From contig JAHQRK010000018.1 of assembly GCA_019828595.1 (NCBI GenBank), positions 1,302,001-1,366,000 on the forward strand: a stretch of 64,000 nucleotides of DNA, given 5' to 3'. The notes below the pieces were generated by a model, which was not told the origin of the DNA, searched no databases, and saw only the letters and a program-made list of their open reading frames with translations. A program made the translations under genes and the position numbers. This document shows positions 32,981-43,639 of the stretch, in pieces (within the stretch, counting starts at the first letter, position 1; each line of letters begins with the position of its first letter). The DNA is from Aphanomyces cochlioides (Eukaryota > Oomycota > Saprolegniomycetes > Saprolegniales > Verrucalvaceae).

Positions 32981-33308
32981 AATAAGTTCATCGCGTGATG
33001 TGGTGTGTTGTGGATTTGAATTCAACGGTAATTCTCAAGAAAAAGTTGAAGTGAGTACACCGGTCTTATCTACGATTGGATAGAATTTATTGTTACTACA
33101 ATGCGAATCGCACGACAGTGGGTGATTTTTATTTAAATTACTCGTTGAAGTTCAAAATGACGGTTTTTGATTGGACAAATTACTAAGGATTAAACTCACC
33201 AGAAAGAGGATGGGGCGGTAGTACTTGCACTTTAAAGTTGATTTTCTCGGATGACAAAAAACGGCTTATCCATCAAAATGTTTGCCGGGGTCTCATATTA
33301 TGAGACCC
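32981..33308. other. AT-rich spacer ending in a 21-bp palindrome
   Basis: No gene. GGGTCTCATATTATGAGACC with its final C (33288-33308) is a perfect palindrome with 10-bp arms, directly abutting the MITE that starts at 33309. Confidence 0.55.
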
Positions 33309-33804
33309 AAATACACGCACACACTATATGAAGGCACGGAAAACAAAATCGGACTTCCTCGCAAAATTAATTGCTGAGATAATCGGCTTTAAAGTTTTTG
33401 AACTCTGGAATCTTATTTTCGCAAAAACACAAAAAACAACTTTCTTCGAATTTTGGATTGTATTGAAGTTATTGAGAAAGCATATGTTTAGAACATGTTT
33501 CAATCAAGTTTAAACGTCGTATTCTTTCTTTTTTGATGATTTAAACTGGTGCAATCGATAGATCTCCTCAAGACGAATCCAAAAATGTAGAAATCTCAAA
33601 AATGAAAATTTTTCAAAGTCCGCCGATGGTCGACTTCGGGACGTCGGTACACAGCGACTATTTCACTTCTTGGGCCCCAAGTAGGCTTAATATGTAGCCA
33701 CAGACGCGCTCTATAGCGTTGTATACGTAACACCAAACTGTCTGATTGGCAATAAGTCTGATTTTGTTTTCCGTGCCTTCATATTATAGTGTGTGCGTGT
33801 ATTT
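33309..33804. mobile_element. MITE with about 50-bp terminal inverted repeats
   Basis: Left end AAATACACGCACACACTAT... (33309-33356) matches the reverse complement of 33754-33804 over about 48 bases with a 3-bp indel and one mismatch. 496 bp, no transposase. The long inverted repeats suggest a Mutator- or hAT-like parent; no convincing target duplication. Confidence 0.75.
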
Positions 33805-33812
33805 TTGTAGAG

Positions 33813-34104
33813 ATGACAAGCTGAATCTCAAGCTCGACTCGATCAGTGCGTTCATGACGAAAATATGTCATAAATAAAATAGACCAATTTGGTCCATTTC
33901 TTTTATGGCATAATTTGGCCAAAACTCCAGAAAATTGTGACACAAAATTCTTTGAGAAGGTGGCATCCAGACAGTCAAAATTGAAAACTATGGCATATTT
34001 CGAATTATGGCATTTTTTGGCATTTTTATGCCATTTTTGGTGGCATCCAGACCCGCCCTAAGACATTTGATATTTTATTCTCTGTAATACTTTGTAGTGT
34101 ATTA
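33813..34104. repeat. Dispersed repeat, copy 2
   Basis: About 290 bp nearly identical to 26399-26680, same orientation. Here the right inverted-repeat end GGCATCCAGACCCGCCC is complete. The left half of the element is missing and its place is taken by the MITE just upstream. Confidence 0.85.
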
Positions 34105-34189
34105 ATATTAATTTTAATATACAACCTCACAGCTTGACGATCGAGGAGAATGCCTTGGTGTCGACACCATGCCCTCACCAGCACGTCGT

Positions 34190-35230
34190 CATTACTTGAT
34201 TGATTCTAGCTTTCAGACTCCCTACAGAACCTCAAAAGCGAACGATTCTTGAAAGTTGTGCAGGGTGCGTTAAAAAGCTGGAATTCGGGAACATCGGGCA
34301 GGACTCATCTTCTGCTCCTCCAGGTGCGAATTGATTTCGCTTCATTTTCGCCTCGAATCTATCGTTACTCGCGTGAAAACAAGACGAAATCTCACAACAG
34401 AGCCAATTTGTTTGGCTGCTCGTCAAGAGTTGCAACCTCAGCTCGTCTCTAACTTGGGAATTCGTGTTCCCGCTTGTCACACCATGAACAACCTGGAGGA
34501 CACGACGAGTACTAACGTTAGTATGTACTTCAAGTGCAAAGTACTGTACAATGTGAGCAACTCTATCTCTTGTGTCATTGCTACGCCAGGAGGCTTCAAA
34601 GAAGCTCTGTCGGCAATTTCTTTGGATGTTGTAGCCCTTCGGCAATTTCGTGGCCAGAAGTCATTGACTACGGTATTAGTTGCAGCCACCACAGCCAAGT
34701 AACGCATACAACATGGGAGGGTGGTGGGTGCAGCAGTGGGTGCATGTCACAACCGGCAAGCTCTGGGACAATTCACACTTCACATATGCTGGGGATAATG
34801 CTTCCACGACGAAACATAGCATCTCATGCTGCACCAGGCTGCATTTTCACGCAATCCGCGCCTCGGCGCGGCACAACAAGTCCACATCCATGCTATTTGA
34901 CACGAGTTTTCGACACATTCGTCAATTGATTTAACCGCAGGGCATGGTTTCATTGCGATTAGGAGCGTTCACGCTGCTTGTGCAGCCGTCTGTGGGGTTG
35001 CCATACGACAAGATGCGAAAGAACTCATCATCTCGACGTGTTTCAATTTGAATGCCACTCTCTCTATCCTGCTGCTCGTAAGGACACCAACGACAACTTG
35101 TATGCATTGAAACACATCCACGCTTTCGAAGCTTTAGAAGCGACGAGTCTTCAGCGCATCTGCACATTTCGGACTGTTTTCTTCGCGAGGCATATGAATC
35201 TCCATGTTCAAAACTTGGCGACAACTTGAT
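34190..35230 (+). CDS. Possible multi-exon gene, unresolved
   Basis: Coding-like pieces on the plus strand with plausible splice sites: LPTEPQKRTILESCAGCVKK into a GTGCGA...CAAG intron and then DEISQQSQFVWLLVKSCN (34210-34440); STNVSMYFKCKVLYNVSNSI (34510-34700); after an ACCGCAG acceptor at 34941, GHGFIAIRSVHAACAAVCGV and CFNLNATLSILLL up to a GTAAGG donor at 35081. The helical, Leu/Cys-rich character suggests an alpha-solenoid, but I cannot name it and could not join the parts with confidence. Might be a pseudogene. Confidence 0.3.
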
Positions 35231-35548
35231 GGTATGAATAGCTGTTTATCTCACAAGTTTCAAGTGTCCATCGCGTTTTTTCAGTGGCATGGTGTTGTAG
35301 AAGGGTGCTCCCGCGGCCACTGGTAAGGTTCACAGAGAGCATGCGCGCGGATTGGAAGGAGGCTATGCGAAAATGCGGCGGACGGTGCGATATCAGACAC
35401 GTGGTGGGTCCGAATATCCGGGTTGTAATACCCAACTGGGTATTCGTGGGACTCTGCAGCCAAGTTGACCCACTTGATCCATACATTCTCATTTTTGCTT
35501 TCTTTCCCACCTACGTTGGTCGAGGAGCATCCTGCAAAGTGCACGACG

Positions 35549-36313
35549 ATGCTAAACAACCTGTCTCCACAACACAGCAGTAGCCACAGTGATGCTGGCA
35601 ACCAAGATGCATCCAGCAGCGCGAACGGATCGACCGTAGGCAAAGGCACATGGACCAAGGAAGAGCACGAGCGTTTCCTCAAAGCCACGGAGCTGTACCC
35701 ACAGGGACCATGGAAGAAGATCGCCGAAATGGTCCGCACCCGAACGATTCGTCAAACGCAAACGCATGCACAAAAGTACCGCGAGAAGCTTGCCCGCCAC
35801 CACCGTGGACTTCGAACCCGTTCTTTTGGTCAAACCGCGGCTGCATCCCAGCAATCGGCCGCATCCATTCCACGCAGTCTTCCAATCTCGGGACGTTCGC
35901 CTCTTCCGCCACCGCCAAGCCACAGCCTTGGTGGATTGAGTCATCATCTCCACGGCGGAAGCAACAGCAGCAGTAGCCATCTCTCCAATTCGTTGTTGTC
36001 AAGACCGCTCTCTCATCACCTTCCTTCTCCTCTGACCCACCACCACCAATCTTCCTCGTCGTGGAACGCTCCTCAATTGCCTCAACTACCGCTGCACGAA
36101 AACTCGTCGAGCCATCACATGTATGGCAACAATGGATCAAGCCATCCACCGGAGCAATCGCAAAACTTCTCGCAGTCGATGCAATACCTCATGGACTTTT
36201 ACGAACCCGCGGTGCCTCAGGCGCACTTCCCCATCGACCAGAAGCAGTCATACACATTCTACAACGAGCCTGTCGACGTCCACCGACGATACGCTTACAA
36301 GAACGACCCGTAG
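35549..36313 (+). CDS. SHAQKYF-class Myb/SANT protein with Ser/His-rich tail
   Basis: 254 residues from ATG 35549 (MLNNLSPQHSSSHSDAGNQD). The Myb repeat at about 30-80 opens GKGTWTKEEHERFLKATELY, continues WKKIAEMVRTRTIRQTQTHA and ends QKYREKLARHHRGLRTRS; it is close to the two minus-strand Myb proteins at 9702 and 11643. The long tail is rich in Ser, His, Pro and Gln (SGRSPLPPPPSHS, HHHQSSSSW) and ends with SMQYLMDFYEPAVPQAHFPI, an acidic-hydrophobic segment like the paralogues' ends. Likely a nuclear transcription regulator. The frame is open upstream of the ATG but that part looks noncoding. Confidence 0.87.
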   Translation: MLNNLSPQHSSSHSDAGNQDASSSANGSTVGKGTWTKEEHERFLKATELYPQGPWKKIAEMVRTRTIRQTQTHAQKYREKLARHHRGLRTRSFGQTAAASQQSAASIPRSLPISGRSPLPPPPSHSLGGLSHHLHGGSNSSSSHLSNSLLSRPLSHHLPSPLTHHHQSSSSWNAPQLPQLPLHENSSSHHMYGNNGSSHPPEQSQNFSQSMQYLMDFYEPAVPQAHFPIDQKQSYTFYNEPVDVHRRYAYKNDP

Positions 36314-36964
36314 TAGAGTTAGAATCCCCGCCGCCCCCATAATATAAACCTCTCCTTTCACCCAATGTTGGATGCTCCTGGTGTCTTCAATGGATGGCCA
36401 AGTCCACATCCACATAACGCACCCATTCGTGCCCGTCGTGGGATACAGTACTTGGTCGACTTGGAAGACGGGCAGCGTTACATAAACCAACCCATCCATG
36501 GGCTCGGTAAGAGCAAGCAAAGATCCAAAGCCTGTCAACCTTGGCTTTCGTGGCAGAGAGATCGAGGAAGCCGCCCACATCGTAACGATCGGAACGACTT
36601 TTCTCAACGAGAGCCAGAGACAACGGTATGCGAAAATTTTCCATGTTGTGCAATCGTCGACAGGTGGTTTCAAGAGAGTGGCCCAAGTTTACTGACGTCG
36701 TGCACGTGGAATTGGAGAGTTTCTCCACGGGTAAAATCGCGCCACGAGTGCCTCGCATGCTCCCTCTGTCTCTTAAGCAAGAGAGTGCCCCTGTTGGTCG
36801 GAAATGTCGTGTAAACTCACCAAGTGGCTGTTGGAGAGTTGGAGATGTCATGATGCCGCGCTTTTCTTACTCCGGGATGCACCCACCCATGTGTACCGTA
36901 TCAGTCAGTGCAATGCAGAGAAGTGCAAAGGGAAAGATGACGGAACAATGATTAGAAACGCTTA
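36314..36964. other. Intergenic stretch with weak coding signals
   Basis: Plus-strand frames at 36365-36814 (MLDAPGVFNGWPSPHPHN) and 36498-36695 (ASKDPKPVNLGFRGREIEEA) look partly coding and a GTAAGA donor lies at 36509, but I could not build a convincing gene. Minus-strand frames overlap them. Confidence 0.3.
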
Positions 36965-37563
36965 ACGTAAATCACCATGAGTGAGCATGGCATCGTGAGT
37001 GAGCACCAGTAGAAATTAAGGAGAAGAACCTCCATATTTCAATGTTTTTATTTATTCGGAAGCCGGCAACAACGCAGCTGAACTTCACGAGCTTTGGAAC
37101 GACGACTATGAGGTCATTGAATTGTACAACAGTAGCGATAACGTAGGAATACATACCACGTGCTTGTCTTCCTTGTCTGTCTTGCCGGTTCTTCATCTTG
37201 AATGCAGCAGATTGAAAACGAAAATCTGAACTGTTGCCCGCAAAACTTATATCTCTCAAATTTAATGTTTCCTTTGAATATTTATACCCTAAACCTTAAG
37301 ATCTCACCTTGATTATGATACATTATTCAAGATTAAATTGTGTGCTCACTCACAATTCCCAAAAAGTAAGCAAAATGAAACTTTGGACATCATTAAGGAG
37401 TCGTAATGGAGACTAAAATCGCTTACTTTTTCTCTGTTCTTTGAATTCCAAATTCAATCTTTCGTTTGCGACTTGAACTAGAAAAAAACTCGCAAAACTT
37501 ATTGAAATACTTGCGCTTGAACTTTTCGGTTCCAAACTTGTGCTCACTCATGATGATTTACGT
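36965..37563. mobile_element. TA-flanked MITE, 599 bp
   Basis: Inverted repeats of 23 bp, beginning ACGTAAATCA and continuing CATGAGTGAGCA, with one mismatch, each flanked by TA. The TGAGTGAGCA core recurs inside (about 37000 and, inverted, 37340). No transposase. Probably Tc1/mariner-like. Confidence 0.8.
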
Positions 37564-37875
37564 TACTTCAAGAGCACGAGCGGCAAGCGACTTTTTGCCT
37601 TCTCCTAGAGATGCAACGTGGCTGCGCTGTTGTGGAATGGGAGCTGAGGTGGGTTTTCGCTGACCTGAGGTAGCTGCAACTACCACGTATCCGCATAGAT
37701 TCGATACACGACTGACTGCGTGAACGCGACGCCTTGTCGTCTTTTTGCCATCAACATGGAACTCCACGCACATAAATCGTACAGTTGAATGCTGACTCGA
37801 CGTAGATTCTGAATCCACTTGAGACTGATTCTGGTCTTCTCCACTGGTGTCGAGAAGTTTTGGATTCACAGTCAT
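37558..37875 (-). CDS. Hypothetical protein fragment ending in a MITE
   Basis: 105 residues from MTVNPKLLDTSGEDQNQSQV, with a basic stretch FHVDGKKTTRRRVHAVSRVS. The last codons and the stop come from the terminal repeat of the MITE at 36965-37563, so the natural 3' end was probably lost or replaced. No family recognised. Confidence 0.35.
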   Translation of the reverse strand: MTVNPKLLDTSGEDQNQSQVDSESTSSQHSTVRFMCVEFHVDGKKTTRRRVHAVSRVSNLCGYVVVAATSGQRKPTSAPIPQQRSHVASLGEGKKSLAARALEVT

Positions 37876-38767
37876 TCGACATAGCCATGCCTTATCAATC
37901 CATCCAAGGACTGAGAGTATGTGGACCTGCTCGGTAGTTTAGACACAGAGATAGGATCTCCCTTTTCGACTTGACCACGTTCATGGACACCCATCCATCA
38001 CGACTCGGACATGCGACACGCTTCGGACACGTACTTAGAGCATTTAAACGGATAAAATACTATTTTCCGATAAAGTGTGATTCATTGCTCCACAGGCCTC
38101 GCCAGGGAGCAAAATATGTTTCCGTTAAGTCCAATACAAACGTCAAGTATGTCCGAGGATTCATTCTCAGATATTGTCCGAAAAGTGATCATATTCTACC
38201 ATATCTATTCGTAAGTGACGACTGACTCGCCGTCAACACTAGCGTGTTTCGATGCCAGTGCGTTCATCCATCGCAGATCTCATTTTGCGCACAACAAACT
38301 TCTAACAATTGCTATGGAATGGCGGGGAGAGACCAGGAGCGTGGTGCGTCGGCTGTCACCTTCCACGCCTGAATGGATTTATTTTTCACAATTGCGACAT
38401 TCAACCACGCGTGTCAGGAGACTGTCGCTTACAGGTGCTCGACCTGCTTGCCACTTTGCTCAGCCAAGACAAAGTTCTACTCCTAGCATGGCAGCGACGC
38501 GACTGAGCGAACCATAGCTGTTGCTGCCAGAAATGATTTAACCTTGTAAATACATAATCTTACAACTTAATACCCAAAAATATTCAATATTATAGGTACA
38601 GCTGTATCTTTATAAATTGATAATTGTCATTCACCTCTTTGAAATAATTCGCTCGTTCTAGTGAAACCTGTATAAATGAATTAATTGAATTACTGCCAAT
38701 CAAATCGAGCAAAGCTGAGGTTCAAAATAAACCCATCGAATTCGTGCCACGTAGTGGAGTTTGGTCC
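37876..38767. other. Intergenic stretch upstream of the HSPA13-like gene
   Basis: No supported gene. The open frame 38215-38517 (+) has no recognisable features. AT-rich from 38530 to 38700, in keeping with a promoter region. Confidence 0.4.
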
Positions 38768-40337
38768 ATGGTGAACGCGGGGTCGATCATCTTCTTGGCG
38801 GCAGCAGTCTTTGGCCTCATCGCTGTGCTGCTCGCACGTTCTGGTCACTTGGGCCGAGAGCATTGTATGAATACTGCACTTGCTATGGCTCAATGATACA
38901 TCCTCGTTGTAGTGGTTGGCATCGACTTGGGAACGACATACTCGGTCGTCGCTGTGAATCGCAAAGGCAATGTTACCGTCATGCCTGATTCAGATGGAAA
39001 CTTGCTTCTGCCGTCAATTGTAGCGTTCAAGCCTGGTGGAGGTGCGGTTCTCTTTGACTTCTTCGTTTCACGTGTTCCAGACATCCTTGTAGGACGCGAC
39101 GCTCGACGCTACCGCAATATAGACCCCAAGCACACCATATTTAATGCCAAGAGATTCATCGGCCGCAAGTAAGTTAATTGTCATCATTCTTCGGTGACAG
39201 CCATGCAGGTTTGATGAATCGGTGCAAGCAGAAGCTCCATTCTACAGATATTCTTTACAAGCCAACGCCACCGACGACAATGTGTGCTTTGGACTGAGCT
39301 TAGCTGGCCATCCTTCTTGCGTTTCACCCATTACAATCGGGTACCACGTTGTTCGAACACTCAAGGAGACAGCTCAGAAGTTCCTCGGACACGATCAAGT
39401 CTGCTTCCATCATATTGTCTATTGATCGCACCATGCTTAGATATATGGCGCAGTAATTGCGATACCGGCAGGCTTTGGTAAGCAACCTTGTTTGGCTAGC
39501 TATCTAATTTAACTCGACAGATGCATTCCAGCGCAAGGCAACAATTGCTGCATTCGAAGCTGCTGGCCTCAAGGTGAGCAATGTCCTCGTCGAGCCAACC
39601 GCAGCTGCACTCGCCTATGGGCTGCACACAAAACCCAACGTGCAATACGTTCTTGTCTTTGACTTTGGCGGTGGTACTCTGGATGTGTCGCTCTTGTATT
39701 TGCAGAAAGGATCATTTCAAGTCATGGACACGGCAGGAGACAACCATCTTGGAGGTAATTGGACCATGCAATTGGCTGGCATGACACGATGAATCTGCTA
39801 GGCGAAGACTTGGATGACATTTTGACTAAGCACTTGAAAGACCATTTTGGATCCATCCTCGGGGAAGAACTTCCCGATAGCCAGTATGTCCTGAGGTAGC
39901 ACACTCAAATTTGACCTCATGTATCTAGGACGACTGAAGAGTCCAGTGCATTTCCATGCACCGCAGGTGGCATTCGCGGTGCAGCCGAGCTGCTGAAACG
40001 CCAGCTGAGCTTTGAATTGGAGGCCGAGGCTTCATGTGTGGTGCAGCATGCTATTGGATCATTTTCAGTGGGAGATACCCTGCGGTTAGTTATGAGTCGA
40101 ACAGAGTGGGAAGAGCTCATGCTTCCAACATTGCAACGCACGATGGCACCGATCGATGAAATTTTAGACGGCAACATGATGACTTCCAAGGACATTGACG
40201 AGGTTGTTCTTGTCGGTGGATCGTCGCGGATTCCCTGGATCCAAAATCACTTGGCAGTCAAGTTTGGCCGGCCTCCAAACAGTCACATTGATCCAGATAT
40301 TGCCGTCGCCGTCGGTGCTGCGCGGTTGGCGCACTGA
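38768..40337 (+). CDS. HSPA13/STCH-like Hsp70, ATPase domain only
   Basis: Eight exons (38768-38864, 38913-39041, 39081-39168, 39209-39398, 39441-39477, 39521-39754, 39802-39883, 39929-40337) join in frame to 421 residues. It starts with a membrane/signal segment [20 protein letters not shown], followed directly by the Hsp70 phosphate-1 motif [15 protein letters not shown] at about residue 35. Then [21 protein letters not shown] with the expected [18 protein letters not shown], phosphate-2 [18 protein letters not shown], and [14 protein letters not shown], ending [15 protein letters not shown]. There is no substrate-binding domain. N-terminal anchor plus isolated ATPase domain is the layout of HSPA13 (STCH), a microsomal Hsp70 relative implicated in ER protein handling. 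Alternative: a truncated ER Hsp70, but the natural end and in-frame splicing argue for an intact gene. Confidence 0.88.
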
Positions 40338-40507
40338 AAGATTTGGGCGGATCTTTCGAAATCGTCAATGACAGTCACTGCCAACACTCTGTAATGACAT
40401 AAAATTAAAAGTTTCAGTTTTGTGCCATCTACTTTGGCATTAATATGAACATTTATCCGGAAAATACCGGATATAATACCATCGTCATGACAAAGGTCCG
40501 TTCAAAC

Positions 40508-42363
40508 ATGGTGAAGCAGCCGCTGCTCCGTTGGTTCCTTGCGCTGTGTGTGAGTAGTCTAGCCTCCGCCGCGAACCTCTCGACAGCAGAAAGTATTAAT
40601 ATCCTCGCGACACATGTGGCTACGCCATCTCCAAATGTCTCTCTCGCCGTCCTGGAATTGACGTCGTTTGCGACCAAAGTATCCCATACAATGTACGTTT
40701 CGCCGTCGCTATTTGGACCACCGCTGCCTGTTGCTGTTACGTCCACCTCGTATGCTTCGCTAGCGCTTGCGAATCCATTGTCAGCGTGCACACCTCTCGT
40801 TGCGTCAGTTCAAGATCAAGCAGTGCTTGTTGACCGTGGCGAATGCACATTTGAAACCAAGATCTTACATGCTCAACAGGCTGGTGCATCACTGGTTCTC
40901 GTTCGCGACACTCCTCAAGCAGCGCTCCAGCAACCAAGTCAAGTGGATTGTAGCCTTGGTTCGGGGGAATTCTGCGAGGAGAGCGCGAGCTGCGTGAGTT
41001 CGACTTGTGTATTTACACCAGCTCTCCAACAACGCTGTTGCGTGCGCAATATCTTAGTTGCCATGAACGGATCAGCACCTGCAGTGGACCAAATCAAGAT
41101 TCCAAGTGTCTATCTCACCGTTCTGGATGGCTCAACTGTCGAAAACTTTTTTGTGGAGCATCCAAATGCCACGGTCGTGACTGTTTCCTTGCCTCAGGCA
41201 GAGAGTCCTTGGAACTGGAGCATGCTGCTTATCTGGGCTCTTGGCGTTGGTGTTGTGGTTGCGACTGCATATCACTCGGCTGAAAAAGAGCGTTGCTTTA
41301 GCCGTCAACTTCACGCTGCTAATGTTGCTGGCGACTCGACCTTCCAATATGCTTACGTGCCGATCAAAGAACATGTTGAAGAGCCTCTCAACATGACCAT
41401 GCATCATGCACTGCTCTTTCTCGTCATGGGCTCTGGCATGCTTCTACTCATGTACTATTTGCATGTGATTCTCTTTATCCAGTGTCTCTTTGCACTGGCG
41501 TCGTGGGTTTGCCTCACCCATCTCGTCACGTATCCTCTCATGTTGCGCGTCCTCCCCCCGCCAAGCCATGGATCTTGCAACTGGCCGGCATTTTGGAGTG
41601 TTTGGCCATCCCTTGCTATCGTCGCCTTGTGGTTCTTTGAGCGACAGCATCCACTCACTTGGATTTTGCAAAACTTTTTAGGCATATGCCTCTGCTTTGT
41701 GTTTGTCGACTCAATTCACATCCCAAGGTAAGTCCATGAAATAGCTGCCCATCGGTAATTGTTATCTTGTTTAGTTTGAAAATTGCGACGGCGCTTCTGG
41801 TTGTCGCGTTTGCCTACGACGTCTTCTTTGTCTACTTTTCCCCCATGATCTTTGGTGCCAACGTCATGGTCGAAGTCGCGTCTCGCGGTGGAAAAATATC
41901 GCTTGACATGAACGGTATACGTTCATGAATGTCTGCCGCTGACTGGTGTCTTTTGATAGAATTCTGCTTGCGGCATCCAGAATCATCAAGTTGCGGCCAC
42001 GATACGATTCCGCTGGTGCTGACAATTCCACTCATTTTTTCAAACTATGGCGGCAACTCCCTCCTTGGACTTGGCGATATTGTCCTCCCAGCCCTCCTTG
42101 CGTCTTTTGCGCTCCGTGTGGACTATTGCCTCGCTCGACCACTCAACTTGAGTTCATATTTCGTTTGGGCTACCATTGCATATGCCGTCGGGCTCCTTTC
42201 TGCTAACGTGATGGCCATCGTGCTTCAGCATTTTGTGGCTGGCCAGCCTGCATTGATGTACATTGTGCCATGCATGCTCGGTACTGTATGCTACAATGCT
42301 CATATCAAGGACGAGCTCGTGGATTTGTGGAACGGGCCAGCCTGCTTTGCCATGGAGCTGTAA
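40508..42363 (+). CDS. Signal peptide peptidase-like aspartyl protease (SPPL type)
   Basis: Intramembrane aspartyl protease that cleaves type II membrane proteins. Exons 40508-41727, 41775-41914 and 41960-42363 (introns 47 and 45 nt) give 587 residues. A signal peptide MVKQPLLRWFLALCVSSLA is followed by a lumenal PA domain with conserved VLVDRGECTFETK and paired Cys (CSLGSGEFCEESASC, QQRCC), then about nine membrane segments. Active-site motifs: AFAYDVFFVY (first Asp, about residue 422), GNSLLGLGDIVLPALL (second Asp, about 493) and QPALMYIVP (PAL motif, about 550). PA domain plus signal peptide matches the SPPL2 group, usually in endosomes or lysosomes. Two earlier in-frame ATGs (40445, 40487) exist; I chose 40508 because the signal peptide then starts cleanly. 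Confidence 0.92.
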
Positions 42364-42411
42364 CACTAAGAAACCAACACTGCAAGTTGAACAAATCCAT
42401 GTATTATCGCG

Positions 42412-43308
42412 CTAGCTGCGTCGCTGTCGACGGTTGTTCTTATGGCGAAGTCGATGGGGCAGTTCGTCATATGTGACTTCGTGCAGTTGTCGGCCTCGTG
42501 GCAAATGTTGGAGAATTGGTGTGCGTTGCTTGGAACCGTTCGTCCTGGCAGACTTCGAGCTACCATTGCATTTGACGAGAAAAGCTAGGGACGTCGCTTT
42601 CCGTGGGTTGTCAATAGGCTTGGAGCATTTAACATGCGTCATGGTTGTCGCTGGACATCCTGGTGGATTCTGGGTTGACTGGTTCAGCGTTGGTGGCGGG
42701 TCATGTTGAGATGTCTTCTCGTCCAAGGGAGAACAATGGGGCTCTGATTCAAGTCGTCCCTTTAGCTCCAGGTCAATGTTTTCGTCGTTGTTGAACCAAG
42801 CTAATACTTCTCCTTCGTCTTGGTTAGAGCTCAAAATCGCTTCATTGTCTTCAGTTGGACTCCCCTCAGAGAGCAAGTGGACTTGTTGCTCCCCAGAGGA
42901 TCCAAGGAGCTCGGAGTATTTTCCAACCGAGGGCCTCATGCGCTCATATTGCAACATATTTCGAACTGGTGGGCTGCACGGACGCTCCAAGTCAGCATCA
43001 TGTTGAGCTGTGCAAGTTGTTTGCCGTCTTTGTTCGACCAAAGGAGAACAGGGCGACTTTGAATCAAGTCGTTCCACTGGAGCAAGATCTCGTTTCATCT
43101 CGTTGTCAGCTACATCTTCCTCATTGCCACCACCCTTGTCCATTGAGTTCATGCTCTCTTTCGAGATCCCCTCTGAGGGCATGCGGTATTCTTCCCCAAC
43201 TGAGTTGCCATGAACCACAGACGTCCAGAACTTCCGGAGACTTGTGGCAACCCCGACGACAGCCTCAACCAGACCGCAGGAGTTTCCTTGAGACCTTGGA
43301 TCTGACAT
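42412..43308 (-). CDS. Hypothetical disordered protein
   Basis: 298 residues, uninterrupted, starting MSDPRSQGNSCGLVEAVVGV and ending LRHKNNRRQRRS. It is convergent with the SPPL gene (49 bp between stop codons) and starts about 330 bp from the saposin-like gene. Low complexity and acidic in the middle, basic at the end. A degenerate internal repeat occurs twice or more: LDSKSPCSPLVEQRRQ, LERPCSPPV and LESEPHCSPLDEKTSQ, each with a C-S-P core that could be phosphorylated. No domain recognised. Confidence 0.6.
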   Translation of the reverse strand: MSDPRSQGNSCGLVEAVVGVATSLRKFWTSVVHGNSVGEEYRMPSEGISKESMNSMDKGGGNEEDVADNEMKRDLAPVERLDSKSPCSPLVEQRRQTTCTAQHDADLERPCSPPVRNMLQYERMRPSVGKYSELLGSSGEQQVHLLSEGSPTEDNEAILSSNQDEGEVLAWFNNDENIDLELKGRLESEPHCSPLDEKTSQHDPPPTLNQSTQNPPGCPATTMTHVKCSKPIDNPRKATSLAFLVKCNGSSKSARTNGSKQRTPILQHLPRGRQLHEVTYDELPHRLRHKNNRRQRRS

Positions 43309-43639
43309 GGACGAGCGAATTTCATTTATTCAAGGTCGAAGCTAACTTGTCTACGTGAATCTAACCGCCCTGGAAGTTACAGTTGGCTCAAATCTCCATC
43401 CTTTCTTGCTAAGTGTGGCTCCCCATCATGTATACCTGCGGGGGGAACGATGAATGGACATTTTAGCATCGCAAGGCGGCTCTCGTGTCCAGTATTTTGG
43501 TTTCCCCTCGTGGCTATGTGATGCCTATGGACAAGCCCGTTGCTCGTCGTCTGTTTTCTTGGGACGAGGTGAGTTGTCAAAGAAATTCGTGCTCGCCATT
43601 GCGTCGGATTCTCATTTTTCAACTGCATCAATTGGAATT

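Noticed and set aside
34232..34645. Minus-strand 137-codon ORF as a gene
   Set aside because: Plus-strand pieces with splice consensus cover the same DNA and look more coding; neither is strong.
41444..41685. Minus-strand ORFs within the SPPL gene
   Set aside because: Shadows of the membrane segments of the protease.
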